In this document: one piece after another, positions 24,731 through 36,067 of the stretch
How the letters are laid out: each line of letters opens with the position of its first letter
How positions within the stretch are numbered: position 1 is the first letter of the stretch
Assembly: GCF_016894345.1 (NCBI RefSeq)
Contig: NZ_CP069798.1
Location: forward strand, 682,001 to 746,000
Length of the DNA stretch: 64,000 nt
Origin: Paralysiella testudinis
Lineage (GTDB): Bacteria > Pseudomonadota > Gammaproteobacteria > Burkholderiales > Neisseriaceae
Reading direction: 5' to 3'
Made by a program: the position numbers and the translations under genes
Notes under the pieces: generated by a model
The model's input: the letters and a program-made list of their open reading frames with translations, nothing else
The model's database searches: none
What the model was told of the DNA's origin: nothing

Positions 24731-25087
24731 ATGTTGGCGAATTATTTTCCCGTATTGGTCTTTTTGCTGGTCGGCTTAGCTGCCGGTGTGCTGTTTATTT
24801 CACTGGGCTTATTGCTGGGGCCGAACCGTCCGGGCGTGGTCAAGCAAGATCCGTTTGAATGCGGTTTTGAAGCATTTGAAAACGCACGTATGCGTTTTGA
24901 CGTGCGTTATTATTTGGTGGCCATTTTGTTTATCCTGTTTGATCTGGAAGTGGCCTTTATGGTGCCATGGGCGGTGGTGTTCAAGGAGTTGGGCGCATAC
25001 GGCTTTTGGTCCATGTTGGTGTTTCTGGTGATTTTGGTCATCGGCTTTATTTATGAATGGAAAAAAGGCGCTTTAGAATGGGAATAG
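24731..25087 (+). CDS. nuoA: NADH-quinone oxidoreductase subunit A
   Basis: NuoA is a small membrane subunit of complex I with three helices, near the quinone pocket. The 118-aa protein carries the family loop [24 protein letters not shown] in pieces ([20 protein letters not shown]), including the Cys that marks the switch loop. I chose the ATG at 24731, which gives the usual length; the upstream in-frame codons extend into the promoter leader. It overlaps nuoB by 10 bp and heads the 14-gene operon. Confidence 0.95.
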   Translation: MLANYFPVLVFLLVGLAAGVLFISLGLLLGPNRPGVVKQDPFECGFEAFENARMRFDVRYYLVAILFILFDLEVAFMVPWAVVFKELGAYGFWSMLVFLVILVIGFIYEWKKGALEWE

Positions 25088-25557
25088 AAGGCGTTTTGAA
25101 AAAAGGTTTTGTCACCACCAGTGCGGATACGGTGCTCAACTATGTGCGCACCGGCTCTTTGTGGCCGGTGACATTCGGCTTGGCCTGCTGTGCCGTGGAA
25201 ATGATGCACGCCGGTGCCGCCCGTTACGACTTGGATCGCTTCGGTATTATTTTTCGCCCCAGCCCGCGCCAGTCTGACCTAATGATTGTGGCCGGCACTT
25301 TGTGCAATAAAATGGCGCCGGCGCTGCGCCGTGTGTACGAGCAAATGGCCGAGCCGCGTTGGGTATTGTCGATGGGCTCTTGTGCTAACGGCGGCGGTTA
25401 TTACCATTATTCCTATTCGGTGGTGCGCGGTTGCGACCGCGTGGTGCCGGTAGACGTGTATGTGCCGGGCTGCCCGCCCACCGCCGAAGCGCTGGTGTAC
25501 GGCCTGTTGCAGTTGCAGCAGAAAATCCGCCGCACCGCCACCATTGCGCGTGCTTAA
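25078..25557 (+). CDS. nuoB: NADH-quinone oxidoreductase subunit B
   Basis: NuoB holds the terminal 4Fe-4S cluster N2 that hands electrons to quinone. Ligands are visible as the tandem Cys in LACCAVEMM, the Cys in [16 protein letters not shown] and the Cys in [11 protein letters not shown]. From the ATG at 25078 the protein is 159 aa, the usual size. The start lies inside the end of nuoA, consistent with coupled translation. Confidence 0.97.
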   Translation: MGIEGVLKKGFVTTSADTVLNYVRTGSLWPVTFGLACCAVEMMHAGAARYDLDRFGIIFRPSPRQSDLMIVAGTLCNKMAPALRRVYEQMAEPRWVLSMGSCANGGGYYHYSYSVVRGCDRVVPVDVYVPGCPPTAEALVYGLLQLQQKIRRTATIARA

Positions 25558-25568
25558 AGGAGCTTGAA

Positions 25569-26156
25569 ATGGCAGACATCAGCAAACTTCAGGCAGCCTT
25601 GGGCGCAATTTTGGGCGAGCGTGCCACGCTTATTAACGCTGTGGATGAGCTTACCCTCGAATGCGCCGCCGCCGATTATCATTCGATTATGCAAACCCTG
25701 CGCGACCACGACGAGCTGCACTTTGAGCAGCTAATCGACTTGTGTGGCGTGGACTACAGCACCTACAAAAACCAAGAATGGCACGGCAAGCGCTTTGCAG
25801 TCGTGAGCCATTTGTTGTCGCTCAAGTACAACTGGCGCCTGCGCGTGCGCGTATGGGCCGATGACGACGACTTCCCCATGGTGGATTCGGTGGTGGATTT
25901 ATACAATGCTGCCGATTGGTATGAGCGCGAAGCGTTCGACCTCTACGGCATCTTGTTCAACAACCACCCCGATTTGCGCCGCATCCTTACCGACTACGGC
26001 TTTGTCGGCCACCCCTTCCGCAAAGATTTCCCCATTTCCGGCCATGTGGAAATGCGCTACGACGAGGCCGAAGGCCGCGTAATCTACCAGCCGGTGACGA
26101 TTGAGCCGCGCGAAATCACCCCGCGCATCGTCAGAGAGGAGCAATACGGTGGCTAA
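25569..26156 (+). CDS. nuoC: NADH-quinone oxidoreductase subunit C
   Basis: This peripheral-arm subunit of 195 aa packs against NuoD and is encoded separately from it here (fused in Escherichia coli). Family blocks are [35 protein letters not shown] and [19 protein letters not shown]. The ATG at 25569 follows AAGGAGCTTGAA. The end overlaps the GTG start of nuoD by 8 bp. Confidence 0.97.
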   Translation: MADISKLQAALGAILGERATLINAVDELTLECAAADYHSIMQTLRDHDELHFEQLIDLCGVDYSTYKNQEWHGKRFAVVSHLLSLKYNWRLRVRVWADDDDFPMVDSVVDLYNAADWYEREAFDLYGILFNNHPDLRRILTDYGFVGHPFRKDFPISGHVEMRYDEAEGRVIYQPVTIEPREITPRIVREEQYGG

Positions 26157-27402
26157 ATTACGCAATTACACCATCAACTTCGGCCCGCAACACCCGGCAG
26201 CACACGGCGTGCTGCGCATGATTTTGGAGCTGGAAGGCGAAACCATTGTCCGTGCCGACCCGCACATCGGCCTCTTGCACCGCGGCACCGAAAAACTGGC
26301 GGAAACCCGCACCTATCTGCAAGCACTGCCGTATATGGACAGGCTCGATTATGTGTCGATGATGTGCAACGAGCAGGCCTATTGCATTGCCGTTGAGCGT
26401 CTGCTCGGCATCGAAGTGCCGCTGCGCGGCCAATACATCCGCGTGATGTTTGCCGAAATCACCCGCATTCTGAATCACCTGATGGGCGTGGGCTCGCATG
26501 CGCTTGATATTGGCGCGATGACCGTATTCCTCTATGCCTTCCGCGAACGCGAAGAGCTAATGGATTTATACGAAGCCGTGTCTGGCGCCCGTTTGCACGC
26601 GGCTTATTTCCGCCCCGGCGGCGTTTACCGCGACCTGCCCGATTTTATGCCCAAATACGAGTCGAGCAAATACCGCAACGCCAAAGTATTGAAAGAGCTG
26701 AACGAAAGCCGCGAAGGCACCATGCTCGACTTTATCGAGGCCTTTACCCAGCGCTTCCCTGGCTGTGTCGACGAGTACGAAAGCTTGCTCACCGACAACC
26801 GTATCTGGAAACAGCGCACCGTGGGCGTGGGCGTGGTATCGCCTGAGCGCGCCTTGCAAAAAGGCTTTACCGGCGTGATGTTGCGCGGCTCCGGCATTGA
26901 GTGGGACGTGCGCAAAAAGCAACCCTACGATGCCTATGCGCAAGTGGATTTCGATATTCCCGTGGGCGTAAACGGCGACTGTTACGACCGCTACCTGTGC
27001 CGTATCCATGAAATGCGCCAATCCAACCGCATCATCCAGCAATGCGTGGCGTGGCTGAAAGCCAATCCGGGGCCGGTGATTGTGGAAAACCATAAAGTAG
27101 CACCACCCAAGCGCACCGACATGAAAATGGGTATGGAAGACCTGATTCACCATTTCAAGCTCTTTACCGAAGGCATGCACGTGCCCGAAGGCGAAGTGTA
27201 TGCGGGCATTGAGCACCCGAAAGGCGAATTCGGCATTTACCTGATTTCCGATGGTGCCAACAAACCCTACCGCATGAAAATCCGCGCCCCCGGCTTTGCC
27301 CATTTGCAAGGCATGGACGAAATGGCACATGGCCATATGCTGGCCGATGTGGTGGCGATTATCGGTACTCAAGACATTGTATTCGGGGAGGTGGATCGAT
27401 AA
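26149..27402 (+). CDS. nuoD: NADH-quinone oxidoreductase subunit D
   Basis: NuoD is the 49-kDa-type subunit that forms the quinone-binding cavity with NuoB. The protein has 417 aa from a GTG start at 26149, just after AGAGAGGAG. This start fits the family N-terminus ([20 protein letters not shown]). Also seen are [14 protein letters not shown] and the C-terminal [12 protein letters not shown], which ends at the quinone site. A longer in-frame form would run back into nuoC and is unlikely. The stop shares one base with the nuoE start. Confidence 0.97.
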   Translation: MAKLRNYTINFGPQHPAAHGVLRMILELEGETIVRADPHIGLLHRGTEKLAETRTYLQALPYMDRLDYVSMMCNEQAYCIAVERLLGIEVPLRGQYIRVMFAEITRILNHLMGVGSHALDIGAMTVFLYAFREREELMDLYEAVSGARLHAAYFRPGGVYRDLPDFMPKYESSKYRNAKVLKELNESREGTMLDFIEAFTQRFPGCVDEYESLLTDNRIWKQRTVGVGVVSPERALQKGFTGVMLRGSGIEWDVRKKQPYDAYAQVDFDIPVGVNGDCYDRYLCRIHEMRQSNRIIQQCVAWLKANPGPVIVENHKVAPPKRTDMKMGMEDLIHHFKLFTEGMHVPEGEVYAGIEHPKGEFGIYLISDGANKPYRMKIRAPGFAHLQGMDEMAHGHMLADVVAIIGTQDIVFGEVDR

Positions 27403-27875
27403 TGTTGTCCGCTGAAAGTTTAAAACAAATCGACATCGAGTTGGCCAAATATCCGGCCGACCAACGCCGCAGCGCGGTAATGGCCGCCTTGCGTATTGCG
27501 CAAGTAGAGCAAGGCTACCTGAAACCAGAAGCCATTGAATTTGTGGCCGACTACATCGGCATGGCGCCGGTGGCGGCCTACGAAGTGGCCACTTTTTATA
27601 ATATGTACGACCTGGCGCCGGTGGGCAAATACAAGCTCACCGTGTGTACCAACCTGCCTTGCGCCCTGCGCGGTGGCGTGGATGCCGCTCAGTATCTGCA
27701 GCAAAAGCTCGGCATCGGCTTTGGTGAAACCACCGCCGACGGCAAATTCACCCTGATGGAGGGCGAATGCATGGGTGCTTGCGGCGATGCGCCGGTGATG
27801 CTCTTAAACAACCACAAAATGTGCAGCTTTATGACCCCCGAAGCGATTGAAGCGAAACTGGCGGAGTTGAACTGA
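27402..27875 (+). CDS. nuoE: NADH-quinone oxidoreductase subunit E
   Basis: NuoE is the thioredoxin-fold subunit with a 2Fe-2S cluster (N1a), part of the NADH dehydrogenase module. Cys ligands appear in [11 protein letters not shown] (about residues 81-91) and [12 protein letters not shown] (about 121-132). At 157 aa it is full length. It overlaps nuoD by one base and nuoF by one base. Confidence 0.97.
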   Translation: MLSAESLKQIDIELAKYPADQRRSAVMAALRIAQVEQGYLKPEAIEFVADYIGMAPVAAYEVATFYNMYDLAPVGKYKLTVCTNLPCALRGGVDAAQYLQQKLGIGFGETTADGKFTLMEGECMGACGDAPVMLLNNHKMCSFMTPEAIEAKLAELN

Positions 27876-29170
27876 TGGCGATTTACCAAGCAGGCGTGAT
27901 TTTTGACGGGGTAGACACGCAAGACCCCAATGTCTGGACCTTGGCGGCCTATCGGGCGCGCGGCGGCTATCAGGCGTTGCAGCAAATCCTCGACAACAAA
28001 ACCGCGCAAGACGATGTGATTGCGGAAGTGAAAACCTCCGGCCTGCGCGGCCGCGGCGGTGCCGGTTTCCCCACCGGCTTGAAGTGGAGCTTTATGCCGC
28101 GCTCGTTTCCCGGTGCCAAATACGTGGTGTGCAATACCGACGAAGGCGAGCCGGGCACCTTTAAAGACCGCGACATCATCGACTACAATCCGCACGCCTT
28201 GATTGAAGGCATGATTATTGCCGGTTATGCCATGGGTGCGGTGGCGGGCTACAACTATATTCACGGCGAAATTTTTTCCGGCTACCTGCGTTTTGAAGCG
28301 GCTTTGCAAGAAGCGCGCGATGCCGGTTTGTTGGGCAAAAACATCTTGGGCAGCGGTTTCGATTTCGAATTGTTTGCCCACCACGGCTACGGCGCCTATA
28401 TCTGCGGCGAAGAAACCGCGCTGCTGGAATCGCTGGAAGGCAAAAAAGGCCAGCCGCGCTTTAAGCCGCCGTTTCCGGCTTCGTTCGGCCTGTATGGCAA
28501 GCCCACCACCATCAACAACACCGAAACCTTTGCCTCGGTGCCGTTTATCATCCGTGATGGCGGCCAAACCTTTGCCGACAAAGGCATTCCCAACAACGGC
28601 GGCACCAAGCTGTTTTCCGTTTCCGGCCACGTTGAGCGCCCGGGCAACTACGAAGTGCCGCTGGGCACCCCGTTTGCCACCTTGCTGGAAATGGCCGGCG
28701 GCATGCGCGGCGGCAAAAAGCTTAAAGCGGTGATTCCCGGCGGCTCTTCCGCTCCGGTATTGCCCGGCGACATCATGATGCAAACCACCATGGATTACGA
28801 TGCCATTGCCAAAGCGGGCTCCATGCTCGGCTCCGGCGCGGTGATTGTGATGGACGAAGACGTGTGCATGGTGAAAGCGTTGGAACGCTTAAGCTACTTC
28901 TACTTTGAAGAATCGTGCGGCCAATGCACGCCTTGCCGCGAAGGCACCGGCTGGCTCTACCGTGTGATCCACCGCATTGCCAACGGCCAAGGCCGCCCGG
29001 AAGATTTGGATTTGCTCGATTCCGTTGGCAACAATATGGCCGGACGCACCATTTGCGCTTTGGCCGATGCCGCCGTATTTCCGGTGCGCAGCTTTACCAA
29101 GCATTTCCGCGCCGAATTCGAGCACTACATCGAACACGGTCGCCCGATGAAAGAACACCGCTGGTGCTGA
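27875..29170 (+). CDS. nuoF: NADH-quinone oxidoreductase subunit F
   Basis: NuoF binds NADH and FMN and carries 4Fe-4S cluster N3. The 431-aa protein shows the glycine-rich NADH site [15 protein letters not shown] (about residues 55-69), the FMN region [18 protein letters not shown] (about 173-190) and the cluster ligands [12 protein letters not shown] (about 347-358). A 42-bp gap with its own ribosome-binding site follows before nuoG. Confidence 0.97.
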   Translation: MAIYQAGVIFDGVDTQDPNVWTLAAYRARGGYQALQQILDNKTAQDDVIAEVKTSGLRGRGGAGFPTGLKWSFMPRSFPGAKYVVCNTDEGEPGTFKDRDIIDYNPHALIEGMIIAGYAMGAVAGYNYIHGEIFSGYLRFEAALQEARDAGLLGKNILGSGFDFELFAHHGYGAYICGEETALLESLEGKKGQPRFKPPFPASFGLYGKPTTINNTETFASVPFIIRDGGQTFADKGIPNNGGTKLFSVSGHVERPGNYEVPLGTPFATLLEMAGGMRGGKKLKAVIPGGSSAPVLPGDIMMQTTMDYDAIAKAGSMLGSGAVIVMDEDVCMVKALERLSYFYFEESCGQCTPCREGTGWLYRVIHRIANGQGRPEDLDLLDSVGNNMAGRTICALADAAVFPVRSFTKHFRAEFEHYIEHGRPMKEHRWC

Positions 29171-29212
29171 TTGGCGCTGTGGCGCAACGCGCTTATTTAG
29201 GATTGCGAACCC

Positions 29213-31456
29213 ATGTTACAAATTCAAATAGACGGTAAACAACTCTCGGTGGAGCAGGGCAGTACGGTAATCGAAGCCGCCCACCAAGCGGGTACCTATA
29301 TCCCGCACTTTTGTTACCACAAAAAACTCTCCATCGCCGCCAACTGCCGTATGTGCTTGGTGGAAGTGGAAAAAGCCCCCAAGCCCTTGCCGGCCTGTGC
29401 TACTCCGGTAACCGACGGCATGGTGGTGAAAACCGATTCGCCGCTGGCGAAAAAAGCCCAGCAAGGCGTGATGGAGTTTTTGCTGATTAACCACCCGCTT
29501 GATTGCCCGATTTGCGACCAAGGCGGCGAATGCCAGCTGCAAGATTTGGCCGTGGGCTACGGCAACGGCGCCAGCCGCTACACCGAAGCCAAACGCGCAG
29601 TAATGGGCAAAGACATGGGGCCGTTGGTGTCGGCGGCTGAAATGAGCCGCTGCATCCATTGCACCCGCTGCGTGCGCTTTACCGAAGAAATCGCCGGCGT
29701 GCAGGAAATCGGCATGATTAACCGTGGCGAATTTTCCGAAATCGTGCCGTTTATCGGCGAAGTGGTGCAAACCGAATTGTCGGGCAATGTTATCGACTTA
29801 TGCCCGGTGGGTGCGCTCACCAGCAAACCGTTCCGCTACGATGCGCGTTCATGGGAATTGAGCCGCCGCAAAACCATTTCCGCCCACGATGCTTTGGGCA
29901 GTAATCTGATTGTGCAAACCAAAGACCACGGCGTGCGCCGCGTATTACCGTTGGAAAACGAAGCCATCAACGAATGCTGGATTGCAGACCGCGACCGCTT
30001 CGCCTACGAAGGCTTGTACCAAAACCGCTTAAGCCAGCCGCAAATCAAGCAAGACGGCCAATGGCATGTGGTGGATTGGCAAACCGCGCTCGACTATGCC
30101 GCCAAAGGCTTGCGTGGCGTGAGCAAAGATTTTGGTGCCGACGCCATCGGCATGTGGGTAAACCCGGCCAATACCGTAGAAGAAATGTATCTCGCCCGCG
30201 AGCTGGCGGTCGGTTTGGGCGTTAAAGCCATCGACAGCCGTTTGCGCCAGCTCGACAGCCGCCTTTCAGGCAGCCTCAAAGGCGCGCCGTGGCTGGGGCA
30301 AAGCATTGCCGCATTGGCGCAAAACGATGCCGTGCTGTTTGTGGGTGCCAATCTGCGCCAAGAGCAGCCGCTGCTCACCGCGCGCATCCGCCAAGCCGCC
30401 AAACAAGGCATGAAAGTGGCGGTGTTGGCTTCCGGTACCGAAACCTTGCATATGCCGCTGGCCGCGCAAACTGTGCTGCACCCGGGCGCTTGGGCGCAAT
30501 GGCTTGGCAGCGATGAAGCCGCTGCCTTGCTGCAAGGCGCAGGAAAAGCCGCCATTGTGTTGGGTGCGGAAGCGCAAAACCATCCTGATGCCGCTGCCAT
30601 TTATGCTGCGGCGCAAGCCTTGGCGCAAAGTAGCGGTGCCACATTGGGTATCTTGCCGCAGGCCGCCAACAGTGTGGGGGCCGATGTGGTGGGCGTGAAT
30701 GCCACTGCCGCCGAGCACAGTATTGCCGCGCAAATCGCCGCGCCGAAAAAAGCCGTGCTGTTGTTGAATGTAGAGCCGGATATGGATGTGGCCAACGGCG
30801 GTGCCGCTGTGGCGGCACTGAAACAGGCGCAAACCGTGATGGCCTTTACCGCTTTTGACAGCCCGGTGCTGCGCGAAATGGCCGATGTGCTGCTACCGAT
30901 TACGCCGTTTACCGAAACTTCAGGCAGCTTTATCAATATGGAAGGCCGCTTGCAATCCTTCCACGGCGTGGTGAAAGCCGCAGGCGAAGCGCGGCCGCTG
31001 TGGAAAGTATTGCGGGTGTTGGGCAATGTGCTGGGTTTGAGTGGCTTTGAGTATGAAAGCAGCGAGCAAATTCTGGCGCGTGCGGTTAATGCGGAAACGC
31101 TTTCAGGCAGCCTCAACAACGATTGTACGGCACCTGCCGCCCCCGCTGCCGATACGGGTTTATTGCGCGTGGGCGGCGTGGCCATGTATGCCACCGATGC
31201 GGTGGTGCGCCGTTCTGCCCCGTTACAGGCCACTGTGCAAGCCGCCGTACCGGCCGCGCGTGTAAACAGCGCCACGCTGGCACGTTTGGGTTTAGTCGCC
31301 GGCGACACCGCCCAGGCCAAACAAGGCCAAGCAACATTGGCGGTAACTGTGGCTGCCGATGACGGGCTGCCTGAAAACGTGGTGGCCTTGCCGCTGCATC
31401 AGGCCAACTGGACATTGGGTGCTTTATTGACCACCGTTGAATTGAGCAAAGGATAA
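29213..31456 (+). CDS. nuoG: NADH-quinone oxidoreductase subunit G
   Basis: NuoG is the large iron-sulphur subunit. The N-terminal ferredoxin domain has [19 protein letters not shown] and a final Cys in LPACATPV (2Fe-2S). A His-Cys cluster region follows ([19 protein letters not shown]), then two 4Fe-4S motifs starting at [15 protein letters not shown]. The remainder is a molybdopterin-oxidoreductase-like domain that is Ala-rich and lacks obvious cofactor function. Length is 747 aa. Three DUS-like words are tolerated inside the coding frame (for example near 30268 and 31101). Confidence 0.96.
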   Translation: MLQIQIDGKQLSVEQGSTVIEAAHQAGTYIPHFCYHKKLSIAANCRMCLVEVEKAPKPLPACATPVTDGMVVKTDSPLAKKAQQGVMEFLLINHPLDCPICDQGGECQLQDLAVGYGNGASRYTEAKRAVMGKDMGPLVSAAEMSRCIHCTRCVRFTEEIAGVQEIGMINRGEFSEIVPFIGEVVQTELSGNVIDLCPVGALTSKPFRYDARSWELSRRKTISAHDALGSNLIVQTKDHGVRRVLPLENEAINECWIADRDRFAYEGLYQNRLSQPQIKQDGQWHVVDWQTALDYAAKGLRGVSKDFGADAIGMWVNPANTVEEMYLARELAVGLGVKAIDSRLRQLDSRLSGSLKGAPWLGQSIAALAQNDAVLFVGANLRQEQPLLTARIRQAAKQGMKVAVLASGTETLHMPLAAQTVLHPGAWAQWLGSDEAAALLQGAGKAAIVLGAEAQNHPDAAAIYAAAQALAQSSGATLGILPQAANSVGADVVGVNATAAEHSIAAQIAAPKKAVLLLNVEPDMDVANGGAAVAALKQAQTVMAFTAFDSPVLREMADVLLPITPFTETSGSFINMEGRLQSFHGVVKAAGEARPLWKVLRVLGNVLGLSGFEYESSEQILARAVNAETLSGSLNNDCTAPAAPAADTGLLRVGGVAMYATDAVVRRSAPLQATVQAAVPAARVNSATLARLGLVAGDTAQAKQGQATLAVTVAADDGLPENVVALPLHQANWTLGALLTTVELSKG

Positions 31457-31458
31457 TC

Positions 31459-32508
31459 ATGCAAGCGTGGTTCCAACAATTACTGGGTACAGACATCGGC
31501 TTGGTGGTGTCGGTGTTGGTGAAAATCGTCATCATTCTGGCGCCGCTCATCCTCACCGTGGCCTACCTGACTTATTTCGAGCGCAAAGTGATCGGCTATA
31601 TGCAGCTGCGCGTGGGTCCGAATGTGGTCGGTCCTTTCGGCTTGATTCAGCCTTTTGCCGACGTACTCAAACTGCTGTTTAAAGAAGTTACCCGCCCCAG
31701 TCAATCGAACAAGGCGCTGTTTTACATCGGCCCGATGTTGTCGTTGGCACCGGCGTTTGCGGCGTGGGCGGTGATTCCGTTTAGCGACACCTGGGTGCTC
31801 ACCAATGTAGATGCAGGCTTGCTGTATATCCTGATGATTACTTCATTGTCGGTGTACGGCGTGATTATTGCCGGTTGGGCGTCCAATTCCAAATATGCCT
31901 TTTTGGGTGCCATGCGCTCGTCTGCGCAAACCATCTCCTACGAAATCGCCATGGGCTTTGCCTTGATTGGTGTGATTATGGTTTCAGGCAGCATGAACTT
32001 TAAAGACATCGTGGCGGCACAATCGAGCGGCATCATGGGCGGCTCGGTGTTTTCGTGGAACTGGCTGGCGCTATTCCCGCTGTTTATTGTGTATTTGATT
32101 TCTGCAGTGGCCGAAACCAACCGTGCCCCGTTCGATGTGGCCGAGGGCGAGTCGGAAATTGTGGCCGGTTTTCATGTGGAGTATTCCGGTTTTGCCTTTG
32201 CGCTGTTTTTCCTAGCCGAATACATTTTCATGATTTTGATTGCCGCGCTCACGTCCATCATGTTCTTGGGCGGCTGGCTGTCGCCGTTTCCGCAAAGCTG
32301 GGGCTTTGTGGGCACGCCCGGTGCGCTGTGGATGTTTATCAAAATGGCGGCCATTTTGTATTTTTACCTGTGGATCCGCGCCACTTTCCCGCGCTACCGT
32401 TACGACCAAATCATGCGTTTGGGCTGGAAAATACTGATTCCGGTAACGATTGTGGCGGTGATTGCGCTGGGTTTATGGATGATTTCACCCTTGTCGTTGT
32501 GGCAATAA
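31459..32508 (+). CDS. nuoH: NADH-quinone oxidoreductase subunit H
   Basis: NuoH is a membrane subunit that joins the peripheral arm to the proton-pumping modules and lines the quinone entry path. The 349-aa protein has about eight helices. Family blocks are [41 protein letters not shown] and [17 protein letters not shown]. It starts two bases after nuoG stops. Confidence 0.97.
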   Translation: MQAWFQQLLGTDIGLVVSVLVKIVIILAPLILTVAYLTYFERKVIGYMQLRVGPNVVGPFGLIQPFADVLKLLFKEVTRPSQSNKALFYIGPMLSLAPAFAAWAVIPFSDTWVLTNVDAGLLYILMITSLSVYGVIIAGWASNSKYAFLGAMRSSAQTISYEIAMGFALIGVIMVSGSMNFKDIVAAQSSGIMGGSVFSWNWLALFPLFIVYLISAVAETNRAPFDVAEGESEIVAGFHVEYSGFAFALFFLAEYIFMILIAALTSIMFLGGWLSPFPQSWGFVGTPGALWMFIKMAAILYFYLWIRATFPRYRYDQIMRLGWKILIPVTIVAVIALGLWMISPLSLWQ

Positions 32509-32523
32509 GGGGAGCGAGTATTT

Positions 32524-33003
32524 ATGGCTAATTTAGTAAAAACCTTTTTGCTGACAGAGTTGCTCACGGGCATGAAAGTGACCCTGAAAAACTTCTTCGC
32601 CCGCAAAGTCACCATTTATTTCCCCGAAGAAAAAACACCGCAATCGGTGCGTTTTCGCGGCCTGCACGCCCAGCGGCGCTACCCCAACGGCGAAGAGCGC
32701 TGCATTGCCTGTAAGCTGTGCGAAGCCGTGTGCCCGGCCTTGGCCATCAATATCGAATCGGAGCAGCGTGACGATGGCACTCGCCGCACCACCCGCTACG
32801 ACATCGATTTAACCAAGTGTATTTTTTGCGGCTTTTGTGAAGAAGCCTGCCCGGTAGACGCGATTGTGGAAACCCATATCCTCGAATACCACGGCGAAAA
32901 ACGCGGTGATTTGTATTACACCAAACCGATGCTGCTGGCCATTGGCGATAAATATGAAGACGAAATCGCCAAACGCAAAGCAGCCGATGCACCGTATCGT
33001 TAA
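32524..33003 (+). CDS. nuoI: NADH-quinone oxidoreductase subunit I
   Basis: NuoI is an 8Fe ferredoxin-type subunit (clusters N6a and N6b) at the base of the peripheral arm. Two CxxCxxCxxxCP motifs are visible: [16 protein letters not shown] (about residues 60-75) and [16 protein letters not shown] (about 99-114). At 159 aa it matches the family. Confidence 0.97.
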   Translation: MANLVKTFLLTELLTGMKVTLKNFFARKVTIYFPEEKTPQSVRFRGLHAQRRYPNGEERCIACKLCEAVCPALAINIESEQRDDGTRRTTRYDIDLTKCIFCGFCEEACPVDAIVETHILEYHGEKRGDLYYTKPMLLAIGDKYEDEIAKRKAADAPYR

Positions 33004-33012
33004 GAGGTGGCT

Positions 33013-33657
33013 ATGACTTTCCAACTGATTTTATTTTATGTGTTTGCAACGGTGATTTTGGCCGGTGCCTTGGGCACGGTGATGGCCAAAAACCCCGTAC
33101 ATGCGGCTTTGTTTTTGGTGCTCACCTTCTGTGCCAGCGCCATGATGTGGCTGCTGATGCAGGCCGAATTCCTCGGCATCGTGCTGGTGGTGGTATATGT
33201 GGGCGCGGTGATGGTGTTGTTCCTGTTTGTGGTGATGATGCTCGACATCGACGTAGAAGCCATGCGCGCCGGTTTTTGGCGCCATGCGCCGCTGGCCGGT
33301 TTGGTGGGCGTGGTTACCGGGGCGCTGGTGATTCTGATTCTGGTAAACCCGCAAACCAATCTGGCTTCTTTTGGCGCGATGAAAGACATCCCCGCCGATT
33401 ACAGCAATGTGCGTGATTTGGGTATGCAGCTTTACACCACTTATTTGTTGCCGTTTGAGCTGGCAGCGGTATTGCTGGTACTGGGCATGGTGGCGGCGAT
33501 TGCGCTGGTGCACCGCAAAAACACCAACCCGCGTTATATCGATCCGGCCGAGCAGGTTAAAGTGCAGGCCAAAGATTGCTTCCGCATGGTGAAAATGCAG
33601 CCGGAAGTAGTGCAAAAAAACCATGAAGAAGCGGCGCAAGAGGAGGGCAAAGCATGA
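33013..33657 (+). CDS. nuoJ: NADH-quinone oxidoreductase subunit J
   Basis: This is a membrane subunit with five helices. The 214-aa protein starts at the ATG at 33013 ([11 protein letters not shown]), after [31 protein letters not shown] is the conserved helix 3 with its pi-bulge region. The hydrophilic C-terminus is rich in Glu and Gln. It overlaps nuoK by 4 bp. Confidence 0.95.
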   Translation: MTFQLILFYVFATVILAGALGTVMAKNPVHAALFLVLTFCASAMMWLLMQAEFLGIVLVVVYVGAVMVLFLFVVMMLDIDVEAMRAGFWRHAPLAGLVGVVTGALVILILVNPQTNLASFGAMKDIPADYSNVRDLGMQLYTTYLLPFELAAVLLVLGMVAAIALVHRKNTNPRYIDPAEQVKVQAKDCFRMVKMQPEVVQKNHEEAAQEEGKA

Positions 33658-33959
33658 TTACCCTGAGCCATTATCTGGTATTGGCGGCCTTATTGTTTGC
33701 CATTTCCGCCATGGGCATTTTCATGAACCGCAAAAACGTGATTGTGCTGTTGATGGCCATTGAGCTGATGCTGTTGGCGGTGAATTTCAACTTTATTGCC
33801 TTTTCGCAGTATCTGGGCGACACCGCCGGACAGATTTTTGTGTTCTTTATCCTCACGGTGGCGGCGGCCGAATCGGCCATCGGCCTGGCGATTATGGTGT
33901 TGATTTTCCGTAACCGCAGCAGCATCAACGTGCAGGATTTGGACAGCCTCAAAGGCTAA
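33654..33959 (+). CDS. nuoK: NADH-quinone oxidoreductase subunit K
   Basis: This three-helix antiporter-like subunit of 101 aa is homologous to MrpC. The two conserved helix glutamates are present, in [14 protein letters not shown] and [17 protein letters not shown], and are needed for proton coupling in characterised complexes. The start overlaps nuoJ. Confidence 0.96.
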   Translation: MITLSHYLVLAALLFAISAMGIFMNRKNVIVLLMAIELMLLAVNFNFIAFSQYLGDTAGQIFVFFILTVAAAESAIGLAIMVLIFRNRSSINVQDLDSLKG

Positions 33960-33983
33960 ACGAGCGAGTGAGACGAGATACGA

Positions 33984-36008
33984 ATGGATAATATGAGCTT
34001 ATATCTGACGATTGCCTTGGCCCCGCTCTTCGGCTCCATTATGGCCGGCTTGTTTGGCAAATGGATTGGCCGCGTGGGCGCGCATTGCGTCACCATCGCC
34101 GGTGTGGCGGTGTCGGCCGTGTTGTCGGCATGGGTGCTGTATGGCTTTGCCACCGGCCAAGCACAGGTGTTCGACCAAAACGTGTACACCTGGCTGACCA
34201 TGGGCGGGCTGGATTTTTCTGTGGGCTTTTTGGTAGACAGCCTCACTGCGGTGATGCTGGTGGTGGTGACCAGTGTGTCGCTGATGGTGCATATCTACAC
34301 CATCGGCTATATGCAGGATGACCCGGGCTATCAGCGCTTTTTCAGCTATATTTCGCTGTTTACCTTCTCCATGCTGATGCTGGTGATGAGCAATAACTTT
34401 ATCCAGCTGTTTTTCGGTTGGGAAGCCGTGGGTTTGGTGTCGTACTTGCTTATCGGCTTCTGGTTTAAACGGCCCACTGCTATTTTTGCCAATTTAAAAG
34501 CATTTCTGGTTAACCGCGTGGGCGACTTCGGCTTCTTGCTCGGCATTGCCTTGATTTTAGGCTATTTTGGCGGCAGCTTGCACTACGGCGATGTGTTCGG
34601 CAATGCGCCGACGCTGGCCAATGCCACCATTGAGCTGATTCCGGGGCAAGAGTGGTCTTTGCTCACCGTTACCTGCATCTTGTTGTTTGTGGGTGCAATG
34701 GGCAAATCGGCACAGTTCCCCCTGCATGTATGGCTGCCGGACTCTATGGAAGGCCCGACACCGATTTCGGCCTTGATTCACGCCGCCACCATGGTAACGG
34801 CCGGTATCTTTATGGTGTCGCGCATGTCGCCGTTGTATGAAATGTCGAGCACAGCGCTGAATGTGGTGATGATTTCCGGTGCGATTACGGCCTTGTTTAT
34901 GGGCTTTTTGGGCATGATCCAAAACGATATCAAGCGTGTGGTGGCGTATTCCACCTTGTCGCAGCTGGGCTATATGACCGTGGCGCTGGGTGCATCGGCC
35001 TACGGCATTGCCGTATTCCATGTGATGACCCACGCCTTTTTCAAAGCCTTGCTGTTCTTGGCCGCCGGTAGCGTGATTATCGGCATGCACCATGATCAAG
35101 ACATGCGCAATATGGGCAACCTGAAAAAATACATGCCCATCACTTGGATTACCATGTTAATCGGCTCCTTGTCGTTGATTGGCACGCCGTTTTTCTCCGG
35201 CTTTTACTCCAAAGACTCGATTATCGAAGCGGTGCACGCCTCCAATCTGCCAGCCAGCGGCTTTGCCTACTTTGCCTTGGTGGCCAGTGTGTTTGTTACC
35301 GCGTTTTATTCTTTCCGCCTGTACTTTATGGTGTTCCACGGCAAAGAAAAATGGCGTGAAGCCAAGCATGACCACCACGACGATGATCATGACCACCATC
35401 ACGGCCTAGGCCCGAACGATAATCCGCACGAAAGCCCGTGGGTGGTTACACTGCCGCTGGTGCTGTTGGCCATTCCTTCGGTATTGGTGGGCTTGTGGGT
35501 AATCGAACCCATGCTCTACGGCAATTTCTTTAAAGACGCCATTTTCGTGAACACCGAAGCCCATCCGGCCATGGCGGTGATGAAAGAAGAATTCCACGGT
35601 GTGCTGGGCATGGTGGCGCACAGCGTGCAAACGCCGGTGTTGTGGTTGGCGATTGCCGGGGTATTTACCGCTTGGTTCTTCTACATGAAAGCGCCGCACA
35701 TTCCGGCCAAAATCGCCGCCAGTGTTAAGCCGATTTATAAAGTGCTGGACAACAAATACTACCTCGACGACATTTACTACAACGTGTTTGCCAAAGGCAG
35801 CCGTGCTTTGGGTCAGTTCTTCTGGAAAGTGGGCGACACCTTCTTGATTGACAATGTGCTGGTGAACGGCTCGGCCAAAGCGGTGGGTGCGCTGGCTGGT
35901 GTGGTGCGGCGCATGCAAACCGGCTTTATCTACACTTATGCCACCGTGATGGTGTTGGGTGTGCTGGTATTGCTGCTGTGGTGGTTCCGCTCCTTGTTTG
36001 GCATTTAA
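33984..36008 (+). CDS. nuoL: NADH-quinone oxidoreductase subunit L
   Basis: NuoL is the distal proton-pumping subunit of 674 aa, with the long lateral helix near its C-terminus. Family blocks are LFFGWEAVGLVSYLLIGFW, with the key Glu, and PLHVWLPDSMEGPTPISALI. A striking His/Asp-rich insertion, KHDHHDDDHDHHHG at about residues 460-473, sits in a loop between helices and could bind metal; whether it has a role is unknown. The gene is 24 bp after nuoK. Confidence 0.96.
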   Translation: MDNMSLYLTIALAPLFGSIMAGLFGKWIGRVGAHCVTIAGVAVSAVLSAWVLYGFATGQAQVFDQNVYTWLTMGGLDFSVGFLVDSLTAVMLVVVTSVSLMVHIYTIGYMQDDPGYQRFFSYISLFTFSMLMLVMSNNFIQLFFGWEAVGLVSYLLIGFWFKRPTAIFANLKAFLVNRVGDFGFLLGIALILGYFGGSLHYGDVFGNAPTLANATIELIPGQEWSLLTVTCILLFVGAMGKSAQFPLHVWLPDSMEGPTPISALIHAATMVTAGIFMVSRMSPLYEMSSTALNVVMISGAITALFMGFLGMIQNDIKRVVAYSTLSQLGYMTVALGASAYGIAVFHVMTHAFFKALLFLAAGSVIIGMHHDQDMRNMGNLKKYMPITWITMLIGSLSLIGTPFFSGFYSKDSIIEAVHASNLPASGFAYFALVASVFVTAFYSFRLYFMVFHGKEKWREAKHDHHDDDHDHHHGLGPNDNPHESPWVVTLPLVLLAIPSVLVGLWVIEPMLYGNFFKDAIFVNTEAHPAMAVMKEEFHGVLGMVAHSVQTPVLWLAIAGVFTAWFFYMKAPHIPAKIAASVKPIYKVLDNKYYLDDIYYNVFAKGSRALGQFFWKVGDTFLIDNVLVNGSAKAVGALAGVVRRMQTGFIYTYATVMVLGVLVLLLWWFRSLFGI

Positions 36009-36067
36009 ATACCGTTTTATTTGGTATCGTTGTGCGAATTCAATTTGGTATTTTTTAGGCTATAAAT

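Noticed and set aside
27689-28783. Minus-strand open frame of 364 codons opposite nuoE/nuoF
   Set aside because: It is antisense to two clearly conserved complex I genes, with His/Ala/Gly-rich composition typical of shadow frames in GC-rich DNA.
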